From: Alphaproteobacteria bacterium
Lineage (GTDB): Bacteria > Pseudomonadota > Alphaproteobacteria > Micropepsales > Micropepsaceae
Length of the DNA stretch: 34,746 bases
Assembly (NCBI GenBank): GCA_019247845.1
Contig: JAFBAL010000017.1
Location: 1 to 34,746, forward strand
Direction of reading: 5' to 3'
Below, one piece after another: positions 1 through 11,244 of the stretch. The notes under the pieces are model-generated. The model saw nothing but the letters and a program-made list of their open reading frames with translations. It was not told the DNA's origin and did not search any database. Made by a program: the position numbers and the translations under genes. The first letter of the stretch is position 1. Every line of letters starts with the position of its first letter.

Positions 1-3252
<3,252 letters not shown>

Positions 3253-3274
3253 GCCGTGATCCAGAACCTGCAAT

Positions 3275-4396
3275 TCACACCCGCATGGGCATGAGGACAT
3301 ACAAGGTTCGACTGTCCTCGGTGTCTTCGATGATCGTCGGCGAGCCGGCATCGGAGAGCAGGAAACGCACCTCCTTGCCCTCGATCTGGCCGGTGATGTC
3401 GAGCAGGTAGCGCGCGTTGAAGCCGATCTCGATCGCCGCGGCGCTGTAGGTCGCGCCAAGCTCTTCCGTCGCGGTGCCGCTCTCCGGGTTCACCACCGAC
3501 AGCGTGACCTTGTCCTTGGCGATGTTGAGCTTCACCGCGCGGGTCTTGTCGGCGGAGATGGTCGAGACGCGGTCGACCGACTGCGCGAACTCCTTGCTCT
3601 CGACCGACAGCACCTTGTCGTTGCCGGCCGGGATGACGCGCTGATAGTCGGGGAAGGTGCCGTCGATCAGCTTCGAGGTCAGCTCGACGCCGTTGAAGAC
3701 GAACTGGATCTTGGTGTCGGAGAGCGAGATCTCGATGGCACCGTCGGCATCGTCGAGCAGGCGGCGCAGCTCGGCCACCGTCTTGCGCGGCACGATCACG
3801 CCGGGCATGTCGGCGGCGCCGTCGGGCATCTCGAGCTCGAAGCGGGCGAGGCGGTGGCCGTCGGTCGCCGCCGCGCGCAGCGCCTTGGCCTTGCCGTCCT
3901 TGGAGGCGTGCAGGTAGATGCCGTTCAGATAGAACCGCGTCTCCTCCGTCGAGATTGCGAAGCGCGTCTTGTCGATCAGGCGTTTCAGCTCGTCCGCCGC
4001 CAAGCGGAAGCGGTGGGGCAGGGCGCCGGCCGCCATCTGCGGGAAGTCTTCCTTGGGCAGGCAGGCGAGCTCGAAGCGCGAGGTGCCGGCGCTGACCGCG
4101 AGCCGTCCGCCTTCCGCGGTGAGCAGCTCGGCCTGGACCTGCGAGCCGTCGGGCAGCTTGCGCACGATGTCGTAGAGCATATGCGCCGGCGCCGTCGCCG
4201 AGCCGTTGCGCAGCACGTCGGAGGGGATCGCCTCGACGATCTCGATGTCCAGGTCGGTGGCGGTGAGCTTCAGCTGGCCCTTGGCCGCCTCGATCATCAC
4301 GTTCGACAGGATCGGGATGGTGTTGCGGCGCTCGACGACACTCTGGACGTGGCTGAGCGCCTTGAGGAAGGCGCCGCGTTCGACGTTGATCTTCAT
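3275..4396 (-). CDS. dnaN: DNA polymerase III beta sliding clamp
   Basis: Ring-shaped processivity clamp for DNA polymerase III; two subunits encircle DNA and the surface binds polymerase, MutS, Hda-like and other partners. The 373-residue product has the family start MKINVERGAFLKALSHVQS, the segment VVERRNTIPILSNVMIEA, the central LACLPKEDFPQM and the C-terminal end TLYVLMPMRV, where the last residues form part of the partner-binding pocket. Length and ends match the family. It lies between dnaA (201 nt upstream) and recF (22 nt downstream) in the same orientation. Confidence 0.97.
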   Translation of the reverse strand: MKINVERGAFLKALSHVQSVVERRNTIPILSNVMIEAAKGQLKLTATDLDIEIVEAIPSDVLRNGSATAPAHMLYDIVRKLPDGSQVQAELLTAEGGRLAVSAGTSRFELACLPKEDFPQMAAGALPHRFRLAADELKRLIDKTRFAISTEETRFYLNGIYLHASKDGKAKALRAAATDGHRLARFELEMPDGAADMPGVIVPRKTVAELRRLLDDADGAIEISLSDTKIQFVFNGVELTSKLIDGTFPDYQRVIPAGNDKVLSVESKEFAQSVDRVSTISADKTRAVKLNIAKDKVTLSVVNPESGTATEELGATYSAAAIEIGFNARYLLDITGQIEGKEVRFLLSDAGSPTIIEDTEDSRTLYVLMPMRV

Positions 4397-4544
4397 AGCT
4401 CTTTCAGGTGCCGTGCCGGTGGTTCGGATAACCTTTCAAGACGCGCAAAAAGGCCTTGATTTGCCTGGGTCCGGACGGTCATGGACTCAAGCCCCGAACT
4501 ATACCAAGCGGGGCGGAAAGAGAACAGCTTTTCGAGCGCGAATC

Positions 4545-4584
4545 CGGGCCCGTTTCGCCCGGGAAACCGGGGAAAGCGGGCCCG
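4545..4584 (-). repeat. GC-rich inverted repeat between dnaA and dnaN
   Basis: Two copies of CGGGCCCG (4545-4552 and 4577-4584) lie in the 201-nt gap between dnaA and dnaN and can pair across a 24-nt loop. Each copy is also palindromic by itself. No T-run follows on the minus strand, so it is not a clear intrinsic terminator; it could pause transcription or stabilise the dnaN message. The rest of the gap shows nothing obvious. Confidence 0.4.
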
Positions 4585-4597
4585 AACCGGGCAGTTC

Positions 4598-6019
4598 TCA
4601 GAACGGCTTCGACAGCAGGTTGGTCAGGAACTCGACCTGCTGCTTGAACACGTTGTCCTCGCCGCAGAGCGCCTCCACGCGGCGGCAGGCATGCAGCACC
4701 GTGGTGTGGTCGCGGCCGCCGAAGCGCCGCCCGATCTCGGGCAGCGAGCGCGTGGTGAGCTTGCGCGACAGGTACATCGCGACCTGGCGCGGCCGGGCTA
4801 CGCGCCTGGCGCGCTGCGGCGACTGGAAGTCGCGCACGTCGAGCTCGTAATACTCCGCGGTCTTGCGCTGGATGTCCTCGATCGAGGTCTTGGCGGCCGG
4901 TCCCTGCCGCGAGCCGAGCGCCTCGCCCGCCATGTCGAGCGTCACGGGCTTGCGGGTCAGGTCGGCATAGGTCGCGAGCCGGGTGAACACGCCGATCATC
5001 TCGCGCGGGGACGCCTCGTCGTTGTCGGCGATGCGTTCCAGCACGTCCTCGGGCAGGACGACTTCGGGGCGAAGCCTGGCGAACTCGGCGGCGCGGCGCT
5101 TGAGGATCGCAAGCCGCGTCGCGCGGTCCGGCTTGCCGAGCGCGATGGTGAGCCCGCCGGCGAGACGCGACTTGATGTCGGGGCCGAGGCCTTCGAGGCC
5201 CGCCGGCGCGCGGTCGGCGGCGATGATCACGCGGCGGCGCATGTCGGCGAAGGCGTTCACGGTGTAGAGGAACTCCGACGCCGTCGCGGTCGAGCGGCAG
5301 ATGTGCTGCAAGTCGTCGACGATCAGGACCTCGGCGGTGCGCAGCTCGTCCTTGAAGGACAGCGTGTCCTTCCTGTGCAGCGCGCCCAGGAAATGGCGCA
5401 TGAAGTCTTCCGCGCGCAGGAACAGCGTGCGCTTGCCCCGGTTGCGGAACTCGAGCGCCGCGGCGTTGAGCAGGTGCGTCTTGCCGAAGCCGAAACCGCC
5501 ATGGATGAAGAGGTGCGGGAAGTCGTTGCTGGTGCCTTCCGCGAAGGCGCGCATGGCGCGGTGGCCGAACTCGTTGGCCGCGCCCGGCACGAAGCTCTCG
5601 AAGGTCTGCTGGGGGTGGAGCATGCGCGTCCACAGCCCCATGCCGGCGTCCGGCGCCTCGTCGCGCGGCTGGGCATAGTCGAGGATCGCGGCGCTCGGGA
5701 CAGCCTGCGGCTCGCGGTGGAGGTTGCCGCCGATCGTGGCCTGCTGCTTGACCAGCACGATGCTGACCGAGGCCGGCTGGGCGCCTTCCGCGCGCAGCGC
5801 GCGCTCGATGCGGGCGACATAGCGCTCCGCCACCCAGTTGCGCATGAAGGACTTCGTGGTGCCGATGCGCAGCTCGTCGCGCTCATGGCCCTCGAGCGTC
5901 AACGGCCCGATCCAGGCGTCGAAAACGGCATCCCCCAACTCACGCTGCAGTCGCTTGCGGGCCGCAGCCCACGCGGCGGACCAGTTCTGGCCCGTCGCCC
6001 TTCCTTCGCTCTCAACCAT
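4598..6019 (-). CDS. dnaA: Chromosomal replication initiator DnaA
   Basis: AAA+ initiator that binds DnaA boxes at the origin and melts DNA. In the 473-residue product, domain I covers about residues 10-90, followed by a short linker. The AAA+ core has Walker A GGFGFGKT at 174-181 and Walker B VLIVDDLQHI at 231-240. An SRLAGGL segment corresponds to the usual arginine-finger box. Domain IV carries ARPRQVAMYLSRKL and the DnaA signature GGRDHTTVLHACRRVE. The ATG at 6019 gives a normal domain I start (QNWSAAWAAARKRLQREL). The gene is preceded by a 658-nt AT-rich gap holding a cluster of GANTC sites, which in alphaproteobacteria often mark cell-cycle control of dnaA. Confidence 0.97.
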   Translation of the reverse strand: MVESEGRATGQNWSAAWAAARKRLQRELGDAVFDAWIGPLTLEGHERDELRIGTTKSFMRNWVAERYVARIERALRAEGAQPASVSIVLVKQQATIGGNLHREPQAVPSAAILDYAQPRDEAPDAGMGLWTRMLHPQQTFESFVPGAANEFGHRAMRAFAEGTSNDFPHLFIHGGFGFGKTHLLNAAALEFRNRGKRTLFLRAEDFMRHFLGALHRKDTLSFKDELRTAEVLIVDDLQHICRSTATASEFLYTVNAFADMRRRVIIAADRAPAGLEGLGPDIKSRLAGGLTIALGKPDRATRLAILKRRAAEFARLRPEVVLPEDVLERIADNDEASPREMIGVFTRLATYADLTRKPVTLDMAGEALGSRQGPAAKTSIEDIQRKTAEYYELDVRDFQSPQRARRVARPRQVAMYLSRKLTTRSLPEIGRRFGGRDHTTVLHACRRVEALCGEDNVFKQQVEFLTNLLSKPF

Positions 6020-6639
6020 GTCCCAATGTCCCGCTTCTTATCCGGCGTCTGTCGCGCCGGTGAGCCCTTTTTTGTTCCGGAGGGTGTTCCCTCTCGGCAG
6101 TCCCGTCGTCCCCTGGCGGCGTCCCCGCGCCGCCGATTTCGAACCGTCTTCCTGTTTTCCTGCGGCCTCCTCGCGATAGAGACAAAAGAAGGTTAACCAT
6201 GGCGCGGACGTCGGCCGCACCAGTGTCATGCTTTACTTTGGTTTTACTTAGCTATTACTGACCGAGGTCGCGTCAAACGGTCTGAAACCATCGAATACAC
6301 GGATTTTCTTATCGTTTGTCTTCGACATTTCCGCTCTCGGCGTCAGCAACGCGGTTAACACACTGACTCAATCGGGTTGACGAGACAAGAGAACGGACAG
6401 CGAATCATGGCATTTGTGACGAAAATGATTCGAAGGTAAGCGATTGTACCGTATACGGAAAATACCGTTTTAGGCTCTATTCCCGCCGAATCAACGGCTT
6501 AGCTTGTGGGAATGTGACTGTCGTTTGGCAGTTCCAAGACAGGGAGTTTTCAATCAGCCTACGGACAATAAAACGGATTGATTTTACTTGGATAATTCTT
6601 CGACGCGCCGGATTCGGTAAAAGATTCAAGGGTGGACAA
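6020..6639. promoter_or_regulatory. AT-rich dnaA upstream region, candidate oriC / cell-cycle control region
   Basis: The longest gene-free stretch of the window, clearly poorer in GC than its surroundings (especially 6190-6640). It holds six GANTC sites within 263 bp: 6365-6369, 6402-6406, 6427-6431, 6488-6492, 6611-6615 and 6623-6627. About one would be expected by chance at this GC content. Two weak DnaA-box-like sites lie on the minus strand: TTATCCAAG (6595-6587) and TTGTCCACC (6639-6631), each matching 7 of 9 consensus bases. GGTTAACC at 6191-6198 and GGTTAA at 6353-6358 resemble CtrA half-sites; no full TTAA-N7-TTAA site was found. Origin function is inference; control of dnaA transcription is the safer reading. 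Confidence 0.45.
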
Positions 6640-6660
6640 AGGGCCGCGCGCCGCGGCCCT
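6638..6660 (-). terminator. Intrinsic terminator of rpsT
   Basis: A perfect 9-bp stem (AGGGCCGCG at 6640-6648 pairing with CGCGGCCCT at 6652-6660) with a 3-nt loop lies 17 nt beyond the rpsT stop on the minus strand and is followed by a short T stretch (TTTG). It separates rpsT from the dnaA control region. Confidence 0.75.
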
Positions 6661-6677
6661 CCGGGACCGTCCGGGCG

Positions 6678-6944
6678 CTATTTCGGCAGCTTGGCCAGGC
6701 GCTTGGTCAGGCGCGACACTTTGCGCGCGCCGGTGTTCTTGTGAATGACGCCCTTGGAGACGCCGCGCATGATCTCGGGCTCGGCCGCCTTCAACGCCAC
6801 CTCGGCCGCCTTGCGGTCGCCCTTCGTCAAAGCCTCCTCGACCTTCCGCACGAAGCTCCGGACGCGGGTCTTGCGGGAATGGTTGATGGCGGTGCGCTTG
6901 GCGGTGGTGCGCTGGCGCTTCTTGGCGGAGGCGATATTGGGCAT
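6678..6944 (-). CDS. rpsT: 30S ribosomal protein S20
   Basis: Small basic protein of the 30S subunit that binds 16S rRNA. The 88-residue product begins [17 protein letters not shown], contains the [18 protein letters not shown] helix and ends with the [22 protein letters not shown] segment, all typical of bS20. An AAAGGA ribosome-binding site lies just upstream, within a small direct repeat (AAAGGACT AAAGGACC). rpsT next to dnaA is a common alphaproteobacterial arrangement. Confidence 0.97.
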   Translation of the reverse strand: MPNIASAKKRQRTTAKRTAINHSRKTRVRSFVRKVEEALTKGDRKAAEVALKAAEPEIMRGVSKGVIHKNTGARKVSRLTKRLAKLPK

Positions 6945-7046
6945 TTTGGTCCTTTAGTCCTTTAAAGAGCGGGGTCTTTAGCTTCTGGCGCGGACTTCCG
7001 CAAGACGTGAATTGATCGGGCCGGGCCAGGCGCCGACAGTCGTCCC

Positions 7047-7772
7047 ATGATGATCCGCCTGATCCTCCTGCTCTTTTTGGCTGCCCCGGCCGTGGCCGCC
7101 GGCACGGTCAAGCTCGGTTTCCCCTATGGGGGCGCCGAGCGCACCTATTACCTGGACGTGCCCGGCACGGCCGCGCCGGACGGCGCGCCCCTGGTCGTCC
7201 TGCTGCACGGCTCGGGCGGCAGCGGGGCGTTCATGATCTCGCGCTGGCAGGACCTCGCGGCGCGGGAAGGCGTCGTGCTGCTGGCGCCGGACTCCCTTCA
7301 CACCGACAAGGGCTGGGACCTGAAGGACGACGGGCCGGGCTATATCCACGACCTGGTGACGGCGGTTGCGGCGGCGCATCCGATCGACCGGCGCCGGATC
7401 TATGCCTTCGGCCAGTCGGGCGGGGCGGTCTATGCGCTGACCTTGGCCATGCTGGAGTCCGAATACTTCGCGGCCGTCGGCTTTCATGCCGGCGGTTGGC
7501 GCAAGCCCGCGGAGTACAAGGCGACCGCCTATGCGACGCGCAAGATCCCGATCGCCATGTGGTTGGGCGACCAGGACAAGTATTTCCCCATGGCCCCGCT
7601 GCATCAGACCGAGCATGTGCTGACCGAGGCCGGCTTCCCCGCCGAGCTGCACATCCTGGACGGCCGCCGGCACTCCTATATGGACGTGCCGGACGGCTTC
7701 CACGACGAGGTCTGGGCCTTCTTCAAGGCGCATGCGCTGGACGGCCCGCCGCGCTACGCGGAGTACAAATAG
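7047..7772 (+). CDS. Exported alpha/beta-hydrolase esterase (PHB depolymerase / feruloyl esterase-like)
   Basis: 241-residue secreted serine hydrolase. Residues 1-18 form a Sec signal peptide (hydrophobic LILLLFLAAPAVAA). The mature part has the oxyanion segment LLHGSGGSG (52-60), the nucleophile elbow GQSGG with Ser124, and a likely acid in GDQDKYF (Asp175 or Asp177). The likely catalytic histidine is His209 in RRHSY. The pattern fits the LpqC / poly(3-hydroxybutyrate) depolymerase-like esterase group; the substrate cannot be told. It is convergent with the enoyl-CoA hydratase gene, with 5 nt between the stops, and divergent from rpsT. Confidence 0.8.
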   Translation: MMIRLILLLFLAAPAVAAGTVKLGFPYGGAERTYYLDVPGTAAPDGAPLVVLLHGSGGSGAFMISRWQDLAAREGVVLLAPDSLHTDKGWDLKDDGPGYIHDLVTAVAAAHPIDRRRIYAFGQSGGAVYALTLAMLESEYFAAVGFHAGGWRKPAEYKATAYATRKIPIAMWLGDQDKYFPMAPLHQTEHVLTEAGFPAELHILDGRRHSYMDVPDGFHDEVWAFFKAHALDGPPRYAEYK

Positions 7773-7777
7773 GGCCG

Positions 7778-8554
7778 CTACTTGTCCTGGAACGCGGGTT
7801 TGCGCTTCTCGCCGAAGGCGGCCATGCCTTCCTTCTGGTCGTGGGTGGCGAACATCGAGTGGAACACGCGCCGCTCGAAGCGCACGCCTTCCGCGAGCGT
7901 CGTCTCATAGGCGCGGTTGACCGTCTCCTTGGTCATCATCGCGATGGGGACGGAGCGCTCGGCGATGGTCCGGGCCGCCTTCATGGCCTCGGCCACGAGA
8001 TCGGCGGCGGGCACGACGCGGCTGACGAGGCCGGCACGTTCGGCTTCGGCCGCGTCCATGTTGCGCCCCGTCAGGCACATCTCCATCGCCTTGGACTTGC
8101 CGACGTAACGCGTCAGGCGCTGGGTGCCGCCGATGCCCGGCATGACGCCCAGGTTGATCTCGGGCTGGCCGAACTTGGCCGTGTCGGCCGCGATGATGAA
8201 GTCGCAGAGCATGGCGAGCTCGCAGCCGCCGCCCAGCGCATAGCCCGCGACCGCGGCGATGATCGGCTTCCTGATCGCGCTGATGCGGTCGTTGGCGTCG
8301 GCGAAGAAGTTCGCGCCGTACATCTCCATATAGGATTGCGGCTGCATCTCCTTGATGTCGGCGCCGGCGGCGAAGGCGCGCTCGGAGCCGGTGATGACGA
8401 TGCAGCGCACCTCGCTGCCGCGGTCCCAGTCCTCGAGCACGCCGATCAGCTCTTTGAGGAGCTCGCTGTTGAGCGCGTTCAGCGCCTTGGGCCGGTTGAG
8501 CGTGACGAGGCCGACGCCGTCCTCGACCGCGGTGATGATGTTCTGATGCGACAT
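7778..8554 (-). CDS. Enoyl-CoA hydratase
   Basis: Crotonase-fold enzyme hydrating trans-2-enoyl-CoA in fatty-acid beta-oxidation. The 258-residue product has the oxyanion-hole segments [14 protein letters not shown] (57-70) and [13 protein letters not shown] (104-116). The two catalytic glutamates, Glu112 and Glu132 (in [19 protein letters not shown]), are 20 residues apart as in mitochondrial enoyl-CoA hydratase. Length is normal. The start at 8554 has GAGGAG 7 nt upstream, but that site sits inside the 3' arm of a perfect hairpin. An enoyl-CoA hydratase gene close to rpsT is a recurrent alphaproteobacterial neighbourhood. Confidence 0.93.
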   Translation of the reverse strand: MSHQNIITAVEDGVGLVTLNRPKALNALNSELLKELIGVLEDWDRGSEVRCIVITGSERAFAAGADIKEMQPQSYMEMYGANFFADANDRISAIRKPIIAAVAGYALGGGCELAMLCDFIIAADTAKFGQPEINLGVMPGIGGTQRLTRYVGKSKAMEMCLTGRNMDAAEAERAGLVSRVVPAADLVAEAMKAARTIAERSVPIAMMTKETVNRAYETTLAEGVRFERRVFHSMFATHDQKEGMAAFGEKRKPAFQDK

Positions 8555-8556
8555 GG

Positions 8557-8589
8557 AGTGGCTCCTCGTTTCCGGCCCGAGGAGCCACT
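8557..8589 (-). promoter_or_regulatory. Perfect hairpin enclosing the enoyl-CoA hydratase ribosome-binding site
   Basis: On the minus strand, AGTGGCTCCTCG (8589-8578) and CGAGGAGCCACT (8568-8557) form a 12-bp perfect stem with a 9-nt loop. The only good Shine-Dalgarno sequence of the downstream gene, GAGGAG (8567-8562), lies in the 3' arm, and the ATG follows 2 nt after the stem. No T-run follows, so it is not a normal terminator for the S53 peptidase gene upstream. Translational control by sequestering the ribosome-binding site is inferred. Confidence 0.6.
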
Positions 8590-8614
8590 ATCCCGCGCCG
8601 CTGTCAATGCCGCA

Positions 8615-10267
8615 TTAGGTCAGCAGCGACAGCAGGCGCTTGCCGTCGGGCACGCCCAGTCCCGTGCAGGCGTCCCAGCCCGCGCCTGCGGCGTATTTGC
8701 CGAGATTTCCGTAGACGTCGTTGTCGCCGTTCGTGATGTCGCGGAACGCCGCCGGGCCGCTTCCCGCATAGATCAGCGGATTGACGAAGCCGACCGTCTT
8801 GTTGGCGGCCTTGGTCAGCTGCTCGTTGATCAGGGCGACGAGCCCGGCGATCAGCGGGGCGACCGCGCTGGTGCCGCCGATGACCTCGTTGCGGCCGCCG
8901 ACGAAGATCTTGTAGCCCGTGGCGGGATCGGCATTGCCGGCGACGTCGGGCACGCCGCGCCCGCGCTTCTTCTTGGGCGAGAGCGGGATGGACGCGCCCG
9001 CCTGGTAGTCCGGCCGCGCGAAGACGTTGCTGACGCCGCCGCCGCCCGCGCCGTTGTCGCGCGCGCCTTCGTTCCAGACGGTCTCGCTCTCGATCGTGGC
9101 GCCGGAGCCGACGAGCTTGGTGCCGCCGCAGGCCAGCGCATAGGGCGAGGACGAGGGGAAGTCGGTATGCGGCTTGCCGTCCCAGCCTTGCTTGCCCATG
9201 TCCGGCGCGCCGTCGTCGCCCGCCGCGACGCAGACCGTGACGCCCAGAAGCGCCGCGTCGCGGAAGGCTTCGTTGAGGCCCGCGAGGAACTGCGTGCTGG
9301 CATGGCCGAAGGGATCTTCCGGCCCGCCCCAGCTGATCGAGATCACCGAAGGCTTGCGCTGGTCGTCGTGCACGGCGGCCTTGACCGCGTCGATGAAGCC
9401 GTTGGTCGTGTTCGGGGCGAAATAGACCGCATAGCGCGCGCCGCGCGCCACCGCCGCGGCGACCTCGATGTCGAGCGTCACCTCGTCGTCGCCGCCGTCC
9501 GGCCGGCCGGGCAGGTTGGCGCCGCCGTCGACGCCGACCGACACCACCTCGGGCATGGCGATGCCGTTCTGCGCGAAGAACTTCTGCAGGTCGGAGACCT
9601 CGTAGCCCGTGTCGGCGGCCTTGCCGTGCGCGAAGCCGTTGAGCTCGATGATCGCGACGCACTGGCCCTTGCCCGTCAGGCCGCTGGGGAAATTGTAGAG
9701 CTTGGCGATCTGGGCGACGGTGAGGCTGCCGTCCTGGGCGTTGCGGGCCGCGGCGCGGCGGCGCTGGCGCAGATGCGGCTTGGCCACCGGGCGGTTGTCG
9801 ATGCCGTGGACGCCGACGACGATGCCCGCAAGGCTCTTGGGGATCGAGACCGCGCCTTGCCGCACGCGATAGGTCCGTCCGTCGAACGTCGCCTTCTTCA
9901 GCACCACGCCGAAGGCCTTGCGCACGTCCTCGACGGCGCCCGTCAGCTTGACCACGCGCGACGACAGATGTGCGCGCTTGACCGTGAGCTTGTTGGCGTG
10001 GGCGAAATCCTCGACCTTCTTCACGTCGGCCGGCGAGGCGCCGTACCGCTCCGTGAGCTCCGCGCGCGTCAGGTATTGGCGCTTCTTGGGTGCCGTCTCG
10101 CCGAGCTTGGCGGCGAGGCGATCGAGCTCGACGGACGAAACCTTGGGACGCAGCCTGAGCGTGACCTCCATGGTTTCGGCCTCGTCGGCCTTGCTGAGCG
10201 CGCGGCTGCCCTTGGGCGCCTGACGCGTGCTTCCGTTCAATTTGATGCGCTTTGCATTCGCGGCCAT
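8615..10267 (-). CDS. S53 family serine-carboxyl peptidase (sedolisin / kumamolisin-like)
   Basis: 550-residue acid-acting endopeptidase of the sedolisin type. Residues about 30-165 form the pro-kumamolisin activation domain (QYLTRAELTERYGASPADV). The catalytic domain follows, with Glu262 and Asp266 in DEVTLDIEVAAA and the oxyanion Asp351 in VAAGDDGAP. Ser467 lies in GGTSAVAP, and a C-terminal calcium site is seen around Asp510-Ile511 and Gly528-Asp532. The active-site set is complete. The N terminus (MAANAKRIKLNGSTRQAPKG) is basic and lacks a hydrophobic signal peptide, so the export route is unclear. A GGGAGG ribosome-binding site 6 nt upstream supports the start at 10267. It follows arfB on the same strand after 82 nt. 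Confidence 0.92.
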   Translation of the reverse strand: MAANAKRIKLNGSTRQAPKGSRALSKADEAETMEVTLRLRPKVSSVELDRLAAKLGETAPKKRQYLTRAELTERYGASPADVKKVEDFAHANKLTVKRAHLSSRVVKLTGAVEDVRKAFGVVLKKATFDGRTYRVRQGAVSIPKSLAGIVVGVHGIDNRPVAKPHLRQRRRAAARNAQDGSLTVAQIAKLYNFPSGLTGKGQCVAIIELNGFAHGKAADTGYEVSDLQKFFAQNGIAMPEVVSVGVDGGANLPGRPDGGDDEVTLDIEVAAAVARGARYAVYFAPNTTNGFIDAVKAAVHDDQRKPSVISISWGGPEDPFGHASTQFLAGLNEAFRDAALLGVTVCVAAGDDGAPDMGKQGWDGKPHTDFPSSSPYALACGGTKLVGSGATIESETVWNEGARDNGAGGGGVSNVFARPDYQAGASIPLSPKKKRGRGVPDVAGNADPATGYKIFVGGRNEVIGGTSAVAPLIAGLVALINEQLTKAANKTVGFVNPLIYAGSGPAAFRDITNGDNDVYGNLGKYAAGAGWDACTGLGVPDGKRLLSLLT

Positions 10268-10349
10268 GATGGACCTCCCGAGATGATGTCGGGCTTATAG
10301 GTCCGCCGCGGCGCGCCGCGCCGTGATGCCCGTCACGCGGGGTACGGAT

Positions 10350-10775
10350 TCAATCGAGCTGCGGCCGGCCGCGTCCCTTCTTGATGCCGGCGCGGTTCTT
10401 CTTGCCCTCGAGCCTGCGCTCCTTGCTCGCGCGCGTCGGCCGCGTAGGCCTGCGCTTCTTCGGCACGACCAGCGCGTCGCGGACGAGATCGATCAGGCGT
10501 TCGCGCACGTCCGCGCGGTTGCGCTCCTGCGTGCGGTACTGACGGCCGGTGAGCACCAGCACGCCGTCCTTGGTCAGCCGCGAGCCGCCGAGCGCGAGCA
10601 ATCTCAGCCGCACCGGATCGGGCAGCGACGGGGAGCGCAGCACGTCGAAGCGCAATTGCACCGCTGTCGCGACCTTGTTGACGTTCTGGCCGCCCGGGCC
10701 CGCGGAGGCGATGAAGCTCTCCTCGAGCTCGGCTTCGTCGATCGAAAGGATGGGCGAGACACGCAGCTGAGTCAT
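10350..10775 (-). CDS. arfB: Alternative ribosome-rescue factor / peptidyl-tRNA hydrolase ArfB
   Basis: 141-residue class I release-factor-like protein that enters stalled ribosomes and hydrolyses peptidyl-tRNA independently of a stop codon. It has the catalytic GGQ motif at residues 28-30 in SAGPGGQNVNKVATAV, no codon-recognition domain, and a basic C-terminal tail (KKRRPTRPTRASKERR, KKNRAGIKKGRGR) of the kind that occupies the mRNA channel. The start at 10775 overlaps the stop of the upstream membrane-protein gene in ATGA, so the two are translationally coupled. Longer upstream frames are shadows of that gene. Confidence 0.92.
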   Translation of the reverse strand: MTQLRVSPILSIDEAELEESFIASAGPGGQNVNKVATAVQLRFDVLRSPSLPDPVRLRLLALGGSRLTKDGVLVLTGRQYRTQERNRADVRERLIDLVRDALVVPKKRRPTRPTRASKERRLEGKKNRAGIKKGRGRPQLD

Positions 10776-11188
10776 GGCGCTCTTTCGAGGCGGGCGGCTG
10801 CAATGGCGGCAGCGGTGCAAAACAGGATGACGACAATGCCCATGGCGACGCCGCCCGCGATGTCGTCCGTGCCCTTCACCACCACGAACAGGTAGGCTTC
10901 TCCCGCCAGGACGAAACCGATCGCGATGATGGCGCAAACCTTGATGGTCCGCAAAGCGCTCGAGGAGCGCGGCGAGGCGGCCAGCTTGAATGCCTGATAG
11001 AGCCCCACGAAGAAGGGGATGGACGCGGCATAGGCGATCGCCAGGAGCGGGTCGTTGAAATAGACCTGGAAGAGCGTCGCATGCGCGTTCCGGCCCTCGA
11101 TATTGGGCTCCCATAGCAAAAAGATGAAAACGGCGAGGCCGAAGAGCGCAATCGCCATCTGTGGAAATCTTGCCGAGCTTGCCTTCAT
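10772..11188 (-). CDS. DUF2975-like membrane protein
   Basis: 138-residue inner-membrane protein with four predicted helices: about residues 11-27 (IALFGLAVFIFLL), 50-70 (LAIAYAASIPFFVGLYQAF), 82-103 (IKVCAIIAIGFVLAGEAYLFVV) and 110-132. The pattern IPFFVGLYQAFKL, then S-ALRTIKVCAII, resembles DUF2975 proteins, which have no known enzymatic role; in other bacteria they often sit beside a small HTH regulator. Start chosen at 11188, which has AAGGTG 8 nt upstream. The gene overlaps arfB by 4 nt and is divergent from the ArsR regulator gene, sharing a short intergenic region. Confidence 0.65.
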   Translation of the reverse strand: MKASSARFPQMAIALFGLAVFIFLLWEPNIEGRNAHATLFQVYFNDPLLAIAYAASIPFFVGLYQAFKLAASPRSSSALRTIKVCAIIAIGFVLAGEAYLFVVVKGTDDIAGGVAMGIVVILFCTAAAIAAARLERAP

Positions 11189-11209
11189 GGATCGCACCTT
11201 AATGCCCCC

Positions 11210-11237
11210 TTGACAGGCAACCAAATGGTTGCATAAT
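11210..11237 (+). promoter_or_regulatory. Promoter with palindromic operator for the ArsR-SRPBCC operon
   Basis: -35 TTGACA (11210-11215) and -10 CATAAT (11232-11237) are 16 nt apart. The spacer is almost exactly filled by the inverted repeat GCAACCA-AA-TGGTTGC (11217-11232). This is the layout of an autoregulated ArsR-family operator, where bound repressor excludes RNA polymerase. The transcript start would fall near 11244, at the likely ATG (11245), suggesting a leaderless message. No ribosome-binding site is visible. Confidence 0.75.
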
Positions 11238-11244
11238 GGCGCGT

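Noticed and set aside
6190..6360. Full CtrA site (TTAA-N7-TTAA) near dnaA
   Set aside because: Only half-sites (GGTTAACC, GGTTAA) are present; the second half is missing at the required spacing.
7496..10300. 934-residue open frame on the plus strand
   Set aside because: It lies antisense to the enoyl-CoA hydratase and S53 peptidase genes, whose families and active sites are clear; its Arg/Ala/Gly/Val/Leu-rich composition is the usual shadow of GC-rich coding DNA.
11236..11244. ATG at 11236 as start of the ArsR gene
   Set aside because: It overlaps the -10 hexamer (11232-11237) of the best promoter, so it would not be in the transcript.
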